Part shown: piece by piece, positions 18,089-27,703 of the stretch
Layout: every line of letters begins with the position of its first letter
Position numbering within the stretch: position 1 is the first letter of the stretch
Source of the DNA: Argonema galeatum A003/A1
Lineage (GTDB): Bacteria; Cyanobacteriota; Cyanobacteriia; Cyanobacteriales; Aerosakkonemataceae
Direction: 5' to 3'
Assembly (NCBI RefSeq): GCF_023333595.1
Contig: NZ_JAIQZM010000002.1
Coordinates: 51,068 to 115,067 of the forward strand
DNA length: 64,000 bases
Translations under genes and position numbers: made by a program
The notes under the pieces: model-generated
The model's input: the letters and a program-made list of their open reading frames with translations, nothing else
Databases searched by the model: none
Told to the model about the DNA's origin: nothing

Positions 18089-18931
18089 CTAAGCTGGCTC
18101 AATTTTAACGATTTTCCCACCACGACGGTGAATTTCTTGGTATGTAGTTGAAAGTTGGTCATAAGACACGGTATAAACCCGCTTACTCTGACGCACTGCT
18201 ACTTTAGTGCCAACTCCACCCACGACCGCTTCGATTTTGTAGACCCTCGTATCTCCCCGGATCGCAGAACTGGTTAAAGTTCCTCCTAGCGACCCAGAAG
18301 ACTTTCCTGCAACCGACAAGGGTGCTTTAATCGAGTTAGCCATATTCATCGACACTTGCTGCCGCAGTCGGGAATTTTTACCCCCAAACTGAGCGTTGTC
18401 GCTGTTGCCACTACCCCGAAAAAGCTCAAATATCCGGTTGAATCCAACCGTCTTCATTCCCGGCAAGGACTGAAAGCCACGGTAAGAAGGAACCACATCA
18501 TTACCAAAAGCATTGGTGTATTCTGTGCTGTAGATATAAGAATCAATCTCAGCTTCGTAACCTTTAGAAGCGTAGAGGTCTACGTGGTAGGCAATTTCCG
18601 ACTGGTCATAGGGAGCGCGTCCCAGCAAATGCTTGTAGTTCAATTCGATAAAACGAACTTGCGAGTTATTGTAGAAAAAGCGCTCTTTGTAAAGTTCGGA
18701 TTGAGCCAAAATCTGAATAAATTGCCGCACGTTGATGTTGCCATTACGCAGCAAAGCTTCGGCACTGCTAAACAATTCGCTGGCATATACGCCTTGGCGA
18801 CCAAATACTTGATCGTAAGCAGCCCGGAACAACTGACGTAATTCATCCGGGCTCCAATTGCGGCGGAGTTCAACTTTTTTATCTGCAACTGAACTGTATC
18901 CCAGCCGCTCTTCGACGCCTAAACTACTCAT
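18089..18931 (-). CDS. pecC: Phycobilisome rod linker of the phycoerythrocyanin operon
   Basis: This linker places phycoerythrocyanin hexamers in the peripheral rods. The 280-residue product has an N-terminal PBS-linker domain at about residues 25-170 ([51 protein letters not shown]). A C-terminal CpcD-like domain starts near residue 225 ([12 protein letters not shown] ... [16 protein letters not shown]). Its position between pecA and pecE marks it as PecC; by sequence alone it could also be called CpcC-like, since the two families are close. The start ATG at 18931 is preceded by AGAGAGGATAAAAA. Confidence 0.85.
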   Translation of the reverse strand: MSSLGVEERLGYSSVADKKVELRRNWSPDELRQLFRAAYDQVFGRQGVYASELFSSAEALLRNGNINVRQFIQILAQSELYKERFFYNNSQVRFIELNYKHLLGRAPYDQSEIAYHVDLYASKGYEAEIDSYIYSTEYTNAFGNDVVPSYRGFQSLPGMKTVGFNRIFELFRGSGNSDNAQFGGKNSRLRQQVSMNMANSIKAPLSVAGKSSGSLGGTLTSSAIRGDTRVYKIEAVVGGVGTKVAVRQSKRVYTVSYDQLSTTYQEIHRRGGKIVKIEPA

Positions 18932-19052
18932 TTTTTATCCTCTCTTCCAATTTTTCGCTTGACCATCTACCTTTTAATCAATTTGGGTCTGGGAAACAGA
19001 CAATTGTTCAACTTAATCAACAATTGCCTATATCTCAGACCCAAAAGCTTTG

Positions 19053-19541
19053 TTAGCTCAAAGCGTTGATGGCATAGTTGAGGTAGATGTTGGCTTCGCC
19101 AGCCGCGTCACCGCTCAGACCGTGATTGTCGCGCACGAATTCCAGAGCTGCAACATACCAGCTGGGAGACAGACCCAAAGCGCTGTTGAGTTCGCTCAAG
19201 CCAGCCACAACATATTCGTCGAGAGGGCCAGTACCACCGACTACGCAGCAGTAGCTGATAGTACGCAGGTAGTGGTCGATGTCCCGCACGCACTTGTTTT
19301 TGCCTTCTTGGGTAGAGGCATATTGGGGCCCTTGCATTTGAGTGGTGTAGGGGAATTTTTGATAGACGTGATTGGCTGCTGCTTCAGACCATTTTTTGCC
19401 ATTGGCTGTGAAGGCTTGAGCTGCTTGCAGACCTGCTTGAGCGCGGTTGAAACGACCAAAAATAGCTTGGATTTCGGTGTTGCTCAAGTACGCGCCACGA
19501 GAGTCAGCTGCTGCGATTGCTTCGGTGAGAGGCGTTTTCAT
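19053..19541 (-). CDS. pecA: Phycoerythrocyanin alpha subunit
   Basis: This is the alpha subunit of the short-wavelength rod pigment protein, carrying a phycoviolobilin at Cys84. The 162-residue sequence matches PecA and not CpcA in its distinctive stretches: [59 protein letters not shown]. The chromophore Cys is in KCVRD. It lies 67 bp after pecB and upstream of the linker. ATG 19541 follows AGGAGTTTAAAACC. The presence of PecE and PecF motifs downstream independently supports the assignment over phycocyanin. Confidence 0.94.
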   Translation of the reverse strand: MKTPLTEAIAAADSRGAYLSNTEIQAIFGRFNRAQAGLQAAQAFTANGKKWSEAAANHVYQKFPYTTQMQGPQYASTQEGKNKCVRDIDHYLRTISYCCVVGGTGPLDEYVVAGLSELNSALGLSPSWYVAALEFVRDNHGLSGDAAGEANIYLNYAINALS

Positions 19542-19608
19542 GATGGTTTTAAACTCCTAAATTGAGAGAAAAGACTTTAAAAAATCGATGGTTTATGCTA
19601 AAGGAATT

Positions 19609-20127
19609 CTACGCAACAGCGGCGGCTGCGCGATCGAAATAGCTAGCTACTTCAGACATCAAAGAGCTGCAATCGCCTTTGGTGATACCGTTAGAATTAT
19701 TGGCGATCGCTAGAGCAGCATCTTTCATTTTTTGGATGCCGGAAGCAACCACATTACCAGGAGTGCCCAGCGCTTGGTAGGTTTCGCGCAAACCGTTCAA
19801 GCAGCGATCGTCCATCACGCTGGCATCGCCTGCTAGCACTGAATAGGTGACATAGCGCAGAATAAAGCCCAAGTCGCGAATACAAGCAGCTTGGTTGCGA
19901 TTGTGGAAGCAAGCACCGCCAGCATTAAAAATTTGAGCATTTTCGGCAACTACAGCCCGATAAGCATTGGCAACGATCGTGGAAGAGTTGCCGGTGAGTC
20001 TGTTGACTGCATCTAAACGCTTGTTGCTGTCCGCAACCATCGCTGAAAGACCGTTGATCTCATCGCTAGAAAGGTAAGCACCTTTTTTGTCAGCTTGTTC
20101 AACTACTCTGGAAAAAGCGTCAAGCAT
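19609..20127 (-). CDS. pecB: Phycoerythrocyanin beta subunit
   Basis: The 172-residue beta subunit has two bilin-binding cysteines, in QAACIRD (beta 84 type) and GDCSSL (beta 155 type). The region [20 protein letters not shown] is typical of PecB; phycocyanin beta has GGNAY with the methylated Asn72 there, and that Asn is replaced by Ala here. It is the first gene of the pec operon, with AGGAG in the 8-15 nt before ATG 20127. Expression in known species rises in dim or green light; no regulatory site was recognised here. Confidence 0.94.
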   Translation of the reverse strand: MLDAFSRVVEQADKKGAYLSSDEINGLSAMVADSNKRLDAVNRLTGNSSTIVANAYRAVVAENAQIFNAGGACFHNRNQAACIRDLGFILRYVTYSVLAGDASVMDDRCLNGLRETYQALGTPGNVVASGIQKMKDAALAIANNSNGITKGDCSSLMSEVASYFDRAAAAVA

Positions 20128-20625
20128 TTTGTCAAGCTCTCCTAAGATTAATTAACTTTTATTCCTTTAGACAGTTAATTTACTGCCTTGATTTGAGACA
20201 TTACAGCTTAAAAGTAAAAAAAATGGGTAGGAAATCGAGAAGAAATCGAGAACTTTTGATATGAGTAATAATTACTAAGTATTTGTACTTCGAGACATAC
20301 TCAATCATACTTAGGAGCAATTTGTCAAGCTCATTAAACGCAAATGGATTTGAGTGAGATCGTGTCCGGTTGCATCGTTAGTGTAAAAGCGATCCGAGAA
20401 ATTGTCTGTTGTCATCGTGGGTTAAATTTTTACCGCAGATGAGGATAGATAAACGCAGATAAACGCAGATAAGAGAGCGATTTTTTAAGCAATCGATGCT
20501 ACCGGACATGATATGATATAGCGCTTTGTGACTGAGTGAAGTACAAAAGTAAATTGCCAATTACCTTTTTCCCCATTTGTACCTCACTCGGTTGAAACCC
20601 GCATTAACACAAAGTAAATGTTCTG
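20128..20625. other. pec upstream region and MITE-like element
   Basis: The right half next to pecB presumably contains its promoter and leader. No confident -10/-35 pair stands out. The middle holds the 154-bp inverted-repeat element at 20359-20512. No gene is seen; a short minus-strand frame at 20378-20560 overlaps the repeat and has no family features. Confidence 0.5.
20359..20512. mobile_element. MITE-like element, family A copy 1
   Basis: The terminal inverted repeats are atcgtgtccggttgcatcg (20359-20377) and cgatgctaccggacatgat (20494-20512), 17 of 19 matched. The interior carries ttaccgcagatgagg and tandem gataaacgcagataaacgca. A related element lies at 24211-24379 in the opposite direction, and a third at about 61629-61745. 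It has no coding capacity. Confidence 0.7.
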
Positions 20626-22539
20626 TCAAGATGCAATCTCAGCCAATTGCAACCAGCGTTCAGTCGCAGCATCAATAGCTAGAGTCAAAGTTTCCACCTG
20701 CTGGTATAATTGGCGCACCTTAGTGACCTCTCCAGGAGGAGCATTGTAAAGCGCTTTTTGGGCCTCAGCTTTTTGGGTCTCCATCTGGGCAATCTTAGTT
20801 TCAAGCATCTCAAACTCGCGCTTTTCTTTAGAGGAAAGCTTGCGCGGTCTGTTATTATTAGATGCCTGTTCGCTAACTTTGGGGCGCGTTTCTTTAGGTT
20901 TTCCGTCAAGCTTGGGCGATGCGTCTTCTTCTGCCTTCTTGAAATCCAGATAAACGGAGTAGTTACCGGGATATTGGCGAATATTTCCTCCCGACTCTAA
21001 AGCAAAGATAGTGTCTACAGTGCGATCGAGAAAATAGCGATCGTGAGAAACTACAATTACACAACCGTTGAAATCTTCCAAATATTCTTCCAACACCGCC
21101 AACGTCTGCACATCCAAGTCATTCGTCGGTTCATCCAGAATCAGCACATTAGGCGCACTCATCAAAACTCGTAACAGAAACAGACGCCGTTTTTCACCGC
21201 CAGAAAGCTTATTAATGGGTGCATACTGCTGATTTCCAGGAAAAAGAAAACGCTCCAACATTTGCGAGGCGCTAATCTGAGTCCCATCGGAAATTTTGAT
21301 AAATTCCCCTTCCTCTTTGATGTAGTCAATTACCCGCTGATTTTCGTTCATCGCCGCGAGCAATGCTTCAGAATGCTGGTCGAAATAGCCGATGTGAATT
21401 GTAGAACCAAGCTCAACACGACCTGAATCCGGTTGAACTAGATCTGTAATGATATCCATTAGAGTCGATTTCCCAGCACCGTTGCCACCAACGATCCCGA
21501 TGCGGTCTTCTGGATTAAAATTGTAGGTGAAATTGTCGATCAAAGTGCGTCCGTCGTAGGCTTTAGAGATATTCACAATCTCGATAACTTTTTTGCCAAT
21601 TCGACGCCCAGGGGTAGCTATATCAACTTTGCCTTGAACTTGTTTAAACTCAGTACCCTGCATATCGCGAATGCGTTCGATGCGGGCTTTTTGTTTCGTG
21701 CTGCGAGCTTTTGGCCCGCGCTTTAACCATTCCAATTCACGACGCAACACGCCTTGATGTTTGCGCTGACTGCTGACGGCAGATTCTTCAGAGAGGGCTT
21801 TCTTTTCCAGATAATAAGAGTAGTTCCCATCGTAGGTGTAGAGGTCGCCTCTATCAATTTCGACGATGCGATTAGTGACCCGATCGAGAAAATAGCGATC
21901 GTGCGTAATTAGCAAAATCGCGCCCCGAAAACGATTCAGGTAACTTTGCAACCACTCCACAGATAGGGCATCCAGATGGTTTGTCGGCTCATCCATCAGC
22001 AGCACATCTGGCTCAGAAAGTAAAGCTGCTGCTAGTGCAATCCGCTTGCGGTATCCTCCCGATAAACTGCCAATCCGAGCGTCGAAATCTTCGATCCCCA
22101 ACTTGGTGAGGATAATTTTAGCATTAGTTTCTACTTCCCAAGCGCCAGTAGCATCCATGCGCTGCATGACAACAGATAGACGCGCCATCAGCTGGCTATC
22201 TTCTTGATCGTGCGCTAGTTTATCGGAAAGTTCCTCATACTCGCGGACTAAAGCCATTTGCTCGCCGCTGTCAGTAAAAATCTGCTCTAAAACCGTGCGA
22301 TTTTCATCTAACTCCGGTTGCTGAGGCAAATAGACAATGCGAGTGCCAGAATTTACTAAAATTTGACCGCTGTCAATCGATTCTAGACCGGCAATCATCT
22401 TTAATAGAGTAGATTTGCCAGAACCGTTGGTGCCAATCAGTCCGACTTTATCGGTGGGATTGAGACTAAAGTTGGCATCTTTGAGGATTTCCTTAATCCC
22501 AAAGTCTTTTTTGACTGATTGCAGTGTAAAGATACTCAT
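20626..22539 (-). CDS. ABC-F family ATPase (Uup/EttA-like)
   Basis: The 637-residue protein has two ABC ATPase domains in tandem and no membrane segment. Domain 1 carries Walker A GTNGSGKST, signature LSGGYRKRIALAAALL and Walker B VLLMDEPTNHLD. Domain 2 carries GGNGAGKST, LSGGEKRRLFLLRVLM and VLILDEPTNDLD. Between them lies the charged linker (WLKRGPKARSTKQKARIERI). The C-terminal end, about residues 540-637, is a predicted coiled coil (EFEMLETKIAQMETQKAEAQ) as in Uup. Such proteins act on the ribosome or on DNA-related processes and do not transport. It stands alone between repeat-rich gaps. Confidence 0.9.
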   Translation of the reverse strand: MSIFTLQSVKKDFGIKEILKDANFSLNPTDKVGLIGTNGSGKSTLLKMIAGLESIDSGQILVNSGTRIVYLPQQPELDENRTVLEQIFTDSGEQMALVREYEELSDKLAHDQEDSQLMARLSVVMQRMDATGAWEVETNAKIILTKLGIEDFDARIGSLSGGYRKRIALAAALLSEPDVLLMDEPTNHLDALSVEWLQSYLNRFRGAILLITHDRYFLDRVTNRIVEIDRGDLYTYDGNYSYYLEKKALSEESAVSSQRKHQGVLRRELEWLKRGPKARSTKQKARIERIRDMQGTEFKQVQGKVDIATPGRRIGKKVIEIVNISKAYDGRTLIDNFTYNFNPEDRIGIVGGNGAGKSTLMDIITDLVQPDSGRVELGSTIHIGYFDQHSEALLAAMNENQRVIDYIKEEGEFIKISDGTQISASQMLERFLFPGNQQYAPINKLSGGEKRRLFLLRVLMSAPNVLILDEPTNDLDVQTLAVLEEYLEDFNGCVIVVSHDRYFLDRTVDTIFALESGGNIRQYPGNYSVYLDFKKAEEDASPKLDGKPKETRPKVSEQASNNNRPRKLSSKEKREFEMLETKIAQMETQKAEAQKALYNAPPGEVTKVRQLYQQVETLTLAIDAATERWLQLAEIAS

Positions 22540-23102
22540 AATGCGATCGACAGTAGGGATACTTTTAGAGCGGGGTGTTTCCTAACCATGACATATATAC
22601 TCAGCACGGTCACAGACAGAGCTTTTTTTATCCCTGTAGGGGCTTTCGCATTCCGTCAAAGATCTTTGGGTTCAACCAACAAATTATTCACGGAATGCTT
22701 CGCCCATTTATGCCCGTGCGAAGTATGGCTAGGGACTAGAGCGCCAGTCCATTAATCGCTGTTGACAAAAGTAATAAAGTGTGTATGCCTATACAGAACT
22801 TAGTCGGGCGAAGCATTCGGGCAAAAAAATAATGGAAGATCGCGATCGCCCCTACCCACACATCGGATTGTTTTTTGTCAATCTATTCTACTAGACTGGC
22901 GCTCTAGAGACTAGGGGCTAGGGGAAGAAGGGGCGTGTTTCAAGGGTTTGGTGGAATTAAGAACGTCCTAACTGCCGAGAAGGTTGCTATAATTGTCTGG
23001 CCTAAAACAAATCTTGAACTCAAATACATCTGTGCTTATCTGTGTTCATCCGTGGATATCTGTGGTAAAAAATATCCACACACCCACTTTTCGGTTAATA
23101 TT
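22540..23102. other. Repeat-rich intergenic region
   Basis: There is no gene. It contains an inverted-repeat element at 22736-22906, a smaller nested inverted pair (ggaatgcttcgccc near 22692 and gggcgaagcattc near 22807), copy 2 of the cctaac...ggttgctata repeat at 22961-22994, and a fragment with catctgtgcttatctgtgtt at 23027-23070 related to the interior of MITE family A. Confidence 0.6.
22736..22906. mobile_element. Inverted-repeat element, possible MITE
   Basis: The left end ctagagcgccagtccatta and the right end, read on the other strand as ctagagcgccagtctagta, match at 16 of 19 bases. The similarity continues to ttgacaaaa about 30 bp inside each end. It is 171 bp long with no open frame. 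A transposase in trans would be needed for movement. Confidence 0.55.
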
Positions 23103-24158
23103 TTAGTTTAAATCCTCCCGCACGACGCCCTCGATTTCCAGGATAAAGTCGGCTCCATAAACCTTTGATGGCGTCTGAAAACCCACATCCACCTGTCCTG
23201 TCAGGACATTTTGCGCGATCGCCAAAGCAGTCATAGCTGTTAGAGTATAACCTTCCGGGCCTTGTAGTCGAGAAACTAACTTTTTACCAGCATTGTCTTC
23301 TACCTCTCCCCACAGCAGGCTTCTACCCTGTCCCCGTTGGGCGTCGTTTGGCCCAGGCGGTTGTTTCTGAATCAGACGCTTCTGGAATTCTTGCACGGGG
23401 GGTAAGGCTAGCAACCAACCAATGTAGCGACTCAGAACCATCGCCTTGCGCGTGGAAGCGGAAAATGCCGCATAGACCTCAATGTCGGGAATCCCGGTGC
23501 TGTAGTAAGCTGTGGACACATCGCCCCAAGGAATTGTCGTGGCTTGGACTGGCCCTTGTCCAAAGTCTATGGTGCGAGTTTTCCAAGCTGTGGGAACGGG
23601 GGTGAGAACGCCGCCACGCCTCACCAAACCGCCTTTATTCTGACCTTCTACCATTGTGGTGGCGGTGCCTCGCGATATCCCCCCCAGCGCTTGAAAACCG
23701 AGCCTCAGTCGCGTGGCTGAGGGGAGGCGTCTTTTGAGGTGTGCGGCTAAGCAGTCGGAGGGGACGACATCGAAACCAACGCCAGGGAGAAGCATAACTC
23801 CTGCGGTTTTGGCTTCGGTATTGCGGGAAGCGATCGCCTCAAATACTCCGATTTCTCCAGTAATATCCAGATAGTGGGTTTTTGTCCGCAGACATCCATC
23901 CACCATCGGCTTAGAAGTCCGCGAAAATGGCCCAGCACAGTGCAGTACTGCTGGCACATCCGCCAAAGCTTCGTCTACGGCGGCTTCATCATCCAAAGAG
24001 AAGGCGCGATATTCCAAACTGAGTTCTGTTGCTAGCGGCGCAATCTTATCGGCATTTCGTGCAGCAAGGATGGGGCGAAGTCCGCGCTGTACTGCTAGTC
24101 TGGCAATCAGGGCACCAGTATAGCCGTTGGCACCGTATAACAAAAAGTTTGATGACAT
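23103..24158 (-). CDS. Saccharopine dehydrogenase-like NAD(P)-binding protein
   Basis: The product has 351 residues. The N-terminal Rossmann motif is NFLLYGANGYTGALIARLA, followed by PILAARNADKI and VLHCAGPFSRTSKPMVDGCL, then HYLDITGEIGVFEAI. This pattern is typical of the saccharopine dehydrogenase/trans-acting enoyl reductase family. MLLPGVGFDVVPSDCLAAHL is another family mark. The substrate in cyanobacteria is unknown. It is flanked by repeat-rich gaps and appears monocistronic. Confidence 0.82.
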   Translation of the reverse strand: MSSNFLLYGANGYTGALIARLAVQRGLRPILAARNADKIAPLATELSLEYRAFSLDDEAAVDEALADVPAVLHCAGPFSRTSKPMVDGCLRTKTHYLDITGEIGVFEAIASRNTEAKTAGVMLLPGVGFDVVPSDCLAAHLKRRLPSATRLRLGFQALGGISRGTATTMVEGQNKGGLVRRGGVLTPVPTAWKTRTIDFGQGPVQATTIPWGDVSTAYYSTGIPDIEVYAAFSASTRKAMVLSRYIGWLLALPPVQEFQKRLIQKQPPGPNDAQRGQGRSLLWGEVEDNAGKKLVSRLQGPEGYTLTAMTALAIAQNVLTGQVDVGFQTPSKVYGADFILEIEGVVREDLN

Positions 24159-24210
24159 AATAATTACTGTAACTGTCTAACTTCTAGGATGGTCTTTCGG
24201 CTGGGCTTTG

Positions 24211-24379
24211 ATATCATGTCCTTACGCATCGGTTACCTAAAAAATTCGTGCGCTCATTCTTATCTGCGTTAATCTGCGTTCATCTGTCTTCATCTGCGGT
24301 AAAATTTTAACCAACGATGACAACAGACAATTTGACGATATCACTCATGTACTAACGATGCAACCGGACTTGATATGAT
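24211..24379. mobile_element. MITE-like element, family A copy 2 (inverted)
   Basis: The left end atatcatgtccttacgcatcg (24211 onward) and the right end cgatgcaaccggacttgatat (24356-24376) are imperfect inverted repeats. The interior carries cttatctgcgttaatctgcg and catctgcggtaaaatttta, the reverse complement of the interior at 20420-20475. It lies just upstream of the parD-like gene and may supply or displace its promoter. Confidence 0.7.
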
Positions 24380-24426
24380 TTCAACTATCTACCACAATTA
24401 TCGATTATATCGAGGAATTAAAAAAT

Positions 24427-24693
24427 ATGAACATCACCTTAAAACCAGAACAAGCAGAGTTAATCCAACAAAAACTCAACAGCGGTAAATACAACAATGC
24501 TGATGAAGTGATTACTGCGGCTTTAGAATTATTAGAGCGACGAGATCGAAAGGAGCGAACTTGGGTAGAACAAACACGGAAAAAAGTCGATGTAGCCATT
24601 GAGGAACTCAGAGGAGGGGAAGGAATTGATGGGGAGTTAGTGGTAACTCAGTTGCAAGAAAAATTACGCCAAGCGCGTCAGGGGCAAGCATGA
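24427..24693 (+). CDS. ParD-like antitoxin (type II toxin-antitoxin)
   Basis: The 88-residue protein has a ribbon-helix-helix-like start (MNITLKPEQAELIQQKLNSG) and the motif YNNADEVITAALELLERRD, characteristic of CC2985/ParD antitoxins. The C-terminal half is charged, as expected for the toxin-binding arm. The gene overlaps the toxin gene by an ATGA, so translation is coupled. It would bind and neutralise the ParE-like toxin and repress the operon. GAGGAATTAAAAAAT precedes ATG 24427. Confidence 0.85.
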   Translation: MNITLKPEQAELIQQKLNSGKYNNADEVITAALELLERRDRKERTWVEQTRKKVDVAIEELRGGEGIDGELVVTQLQEKLRQARQGQA

Positions 24694-24971
24694 GCCGTTA
24701 CATCATTTCACCCTCTGCTAGCCGCGATCTCAACGAAATTATAGATTACTTTGCTAGTAGAAATGTGGAGGCAGGAGAGCGTTTACTCACAACTTTTGTC
24801 AAAAGATGTCAAAAGTTAATCAATTTTCCGATGATGGGACGCAGTTATGAAGATATTAGATCTGGTTTGCGGGGTGTACCTTTAGACGGGCATATCATTC
24901 TTTACCAAGTTACTGCTAACACTTTAGAAATTCTCCGGGCATGGTTCGCGCAATCTAAAAGAATTGTTTGA
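24690..24971 (+). CDS. ParE/RelE-superfamily toxin
   Basis: The 93-residue protein is a typical plasmid-stabilisation (ParE) toxin: SPSASRDLNEIIDYFASRNV at the N-terminus, a central FPMMGRSYEDIRSGLRGVPL and the final strand IILYQVTANTLEILRAW. ParE toxins generally poison gyrase; other members of the fold cut mRNA at the ribosome. The ATG overlaps the antitoxin stop. Both genes look intact. Confidence 0.86.
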   Translation: MSRYIISPSASRDLNEIIDYFASRNVEAGERLLTTFVKRCQKLINFPMMGRSYEDIRSGLRGVPLDGHIILYQVTANTLEILRAWFAQSKRIV

Positions 24972-25223
24972 CTCAGAAGAGGAGGATATTTAAACAAGGA
25001 ATATTGGGTTGACAACCCCCGTGCGATCGCTCCCTCACAACCCTTTCTTTCTCACTTTTGAACAGCCTATTATTCTATCACCACATTGAGTCATAAACTG
25101 AGTCACTCCACAACTCCATCTATGGGAGCAACCAACAAGCGTGTGCGATCGCACTTTCCCTTTCCCCAAGCGATCGCACATTTTTAAGAACGGTAATATA
25201 AAAGTAGGTTCAAATTAAATCTA

Positions 25224-27059
25224 GTGTCAATTACGCTCAAGCAATTTATCAAAGCTATCACACCTGGCAAATCATCCTCTAGGGGGAAGCGCTCCAGTTC
25301 CGTGCATCCCCTCAAGCGGCTAATTGATTACGGGCAAGACTATCGCCAGGAAATTTGGCTGGCAACTGGCTGCTCAATCCTCAATAAAATCTTCGACCTG
25401 GCACCACCCGCCTTAATTGGCATCGCCGTGGATGTGGTGGTGAACCAAAAGGATTCCATAATTGCTCGTTGGGGTGTCAAAGATACCTTTGGGCAATTCT
25501 TAATTCTGTCCATCCTCACCGTCATTGTTTGGATACTCGAATCCGCATTTGAGTACGCCTACGCTCGTTTGTGGCGGAATCTGGCTCAGAAAATACAGCA
25601 CGAATTGCGCCTAGATGCCTATAACCATATCCAAGAACTGGAAATCGCCTATTTTGAAGAGCGCAGCACGGGCGGGTTGATGTCTATCCTCAGCGATGAT
25701 ATCAACCAACTAGAACGTTTTTTGGATGTGGGAGCCAATGACCTAATCCAAGTTTCCGCAACGGTGATAATTATTGGCGGCGCTTTCTTTATCATGGCAC
25801 CCAGCGTGGCGTGGATGGCGATGCTACCTATGCCGTTTATCATCTGGGGTTCCGTATATTATCAGGGACTACTTGCCCCTCGCTATGCCGATGTACGCGA
25901 AAAGGTGGGCCTCCTCAACAGTCGGTTGGCGAATAATCTGTCGGGAATGATGACGATTAAAAGCTATACGGCTGAGGAATACGAAGCAAGGCGTCTGGCG
26001 GTGGAAAGCGACGGTTATCGGCAAAGCAATCGCCGTGCGATCGCTCTTTCTGCTGCCTTTGTCCCCTTAATTCGGATGATCATTCTGGCAGGATTCACGG
26101 CATTGCTGCTTTATGGCGGCATGGAAGCGGTGAACGGCAAAATGTCTGTAGGTACTTACAGCGTATTAGTTTTCCTAATCCAGCGCTTGCTCTGGCCTTT
26201 GACAAGATTGGGAGATACATTTGACCAGTATCAACGGGCAATGGCATCTACCAATAGAGTGATGAATCTTTTGGACACACCAATTGCTATTGATACTGGA
26301 GATAGACCCTTGCCAGTCGGTCAGGTGCGGGGCGAGTTGATGCTGCGGGATGTGACTTTTGCCTACAATGGGCGCAAGCCAGTAATGGAGCATCTTTCCC
26401 TCCACATACCCGCCGGGGAAACGATCGCGATCGTCGGTTCCACTGGATCTGGGAAGAGTACATTGGTAAAATTGCTGTTGCGACTGTACGAGGTTCAAGC
26501 AGGCACAATTACCCTGGATGGCATAGAATTGCGGGAGCTAAAGCTAAAAGATTTGCGATCGTGTATCGGATTAGTCAGCCAGGATGTATTCTTATTTCAT
26601 GGCACTGTGGCAGAAAATATTGCTTATGGTAGTTTTGATGCTACTTTTGAAGAAATAAGAGCGGCAGCTAAAATTGCCGAAGCTCACGACTTTATCATGC
26701 AACTGCCACAAGGTTATGACACCATTGTGGGTGAACGGGGGCAGAAGTTATCGGGCGGGCAAAGGCAGCGGGTTGCGATCGCACGAGCTGTTTTGAAAAA
26801 TCCACCAATTCTGATTCTCGACGAGGCTACGTCGGCAGTGGATAATGAGACAGAAGCGGCTATCCAGCGATCTCTGGAACGAATTACCCAAAATCGGACT
26901 ACGATCGCGATCGCCCATCGGCTCTCCACCGTCCGCAACGCCGATAGTATCTATGTGATGGAACATGGCAAATTAGTAGAATCGGGACGACATGAAGAAC
27001 TGCTCCAGCAACAGGGGATTTATGCCAGCTTGTGGCGAGTGCAGTCGGGTTTGAAATAA
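25224..27059 (+). CDS. ABC exporter, fused membrane and ATPase domains
   Basis: The 611-residue half-transporter of the MsbA/multidrug type probably works as a homodimer in the inner membrane. The first 330 residues hold about six membrane segments with the family loops ([40 protein letters not shown]). The ATPase domain has Walker [18 protein letters not shown]-loop LVSQDVFLF, signature [16 protein letters not shown] and Walker [15 protein letters not shown]. The start is GTG 25224. A 250-bp gap precedes it. The substrate is unknown; lipid or drug export is usual for the family. Confidence 0.9.
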   Translation: MSITLKQFIKAITPGKSSSRGKRSSSVHPLKRLIDYGQDYRQEIWLATGCSILNKIFDLAPPALIGIAVDVVVNQKDSIIARWGVKDTFGQFLILSILTVIVWILESAFEYAYARLWRNLAQKIQHELRLDAYNHIQELEIAYFEERSTGGLMSILSDDINQLERFLDVGANDLIQVSATVIIIGGAFFIMAPSVAWMAMLPMPFIIWGSVYYQGLLAPRYADVREKVGLLNSRLANNLSGMMTIKSYTAEEYEARRLAVESDGYRQSNRRAIALSAAFVPLIRMIILAGFTALLLYGGMEAVNGKMSVGTYSVLVFLIQRLLWPLTRLGDTFDQYQRAMASTNRVMNLLDTPIAIDTGDRPLPVGQVRGELMLRDVTFAYNGRKPVMEHLSLHIPAGETIAIVGSTGSGKSTLVKLLLRLYEVQAGTITLDGIELRELKLKDLRSCIGLVSQDVFLFHGTVAENIAYGSFDATFEEIRAAAKIAEAHDFIMQLPQGYDTIVGERGQKLSGGQRQRVAIARAVLKNPPILILDEATSAVDNETEAAIQRSLERITQNRTTIAIAHRLSTVRNADSIYVMEHGKLVESGRHEELLQQQGIYASLWRVQSGLK

Positions 27060-27084
27060 TATTGGCAACGACGGAAAGCAGACA

Positions 27085-27519
27085 ATGGTAATGTTTGGTA
27101 CTACCCAGTCAGATCGGGGTGAACACAGCTGGCGAAGCCAGTTAAACGAATTCGTCAAAGCAAATCAGCAAGAATTGGCTGCTTTAGCTTGGGGATTATT
27201 TGTGCAACGAGGAGAGAGCGACAATAATACTTTGGGGATCGATCTCGAACCAAAGCCGCATTTTATCTATTGTGCCAGACCAGCTATTGAGGCACTAAAT
27301 CACAAAGTTGATAATCAGCTTCAGGAGATATTGGGAATTTTGGATGCTCATAATCCCAAGCAGGAAGTTCTCCTCATCGGCATAGGAAACGCTCAAATAA
27401 AGCTAGTTCAGTTTGAACCTGAACCTCCACCACCCATTTGCTTTGAGCAAGTTGCTACAGATGTGAATACATTGCTAGAACGGTTAGAGCAACGGATGTG
27501 CGAGCAGATTAAGTGCTGA
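27085..27519 (+). CDS. Hypothetical protein
   Basis: The product has 144 residues and I do not recognise a named family. The N-terminal half (SQLNEFVKANQQELAALAWG, LFVQRGESDNNTLGIDL) and GIDLEPKPHFIYCARPAIE look like a conserved cyanobacterial soluble protein, mostly helical with an acidic, proline-containing middle (QFEPEPPPP). The start may be ATG 27085 or ATG 27091. It follows the ABC exporter on the same strand by 25 bp, so it is possibly co-transcribed. No catalytic motif is seen. Confidence 0.65.
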   Translation: MVMFGTTQSDRGEHSWRSQLNEFVKANQQELAALAWGLFVQRGESDNNTLGIDLEPKPHFIYCARPAIEALNHKVDNQLQEILGILDAHNPKQEVLLIGIGNAQIKLVQFEPEPPPPICFEQVATDVNTLLERLEQRMCEQIKC

Positions 27520-27703
27520 CTGAGGAATTTCAAATTTTAGATTGCAGATTGGAAAATTCAATCTTAAATTTGCTATTTAAAATCTGGAATTATCTCAACA
27601 ACCTTGTGATTAATTAGACTCTTTTTTCAAGTCCATTACACAACCCCGTTCTCACCTAATATCATTGATGGGATAAGTTTAATATAATACTGGATCTCGC
27701 CAA

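Noticed and set aside
19053..20127. First impression of phycocyanin genes cpcB and cpcA
   Set aside because: The distinctive stretches ([17 protein letters not shown] in alpha, [18 protein letters not shown] in beta) and the PecE/PecF motifs in the downstream genes fit phycoerythrocyanin instead.
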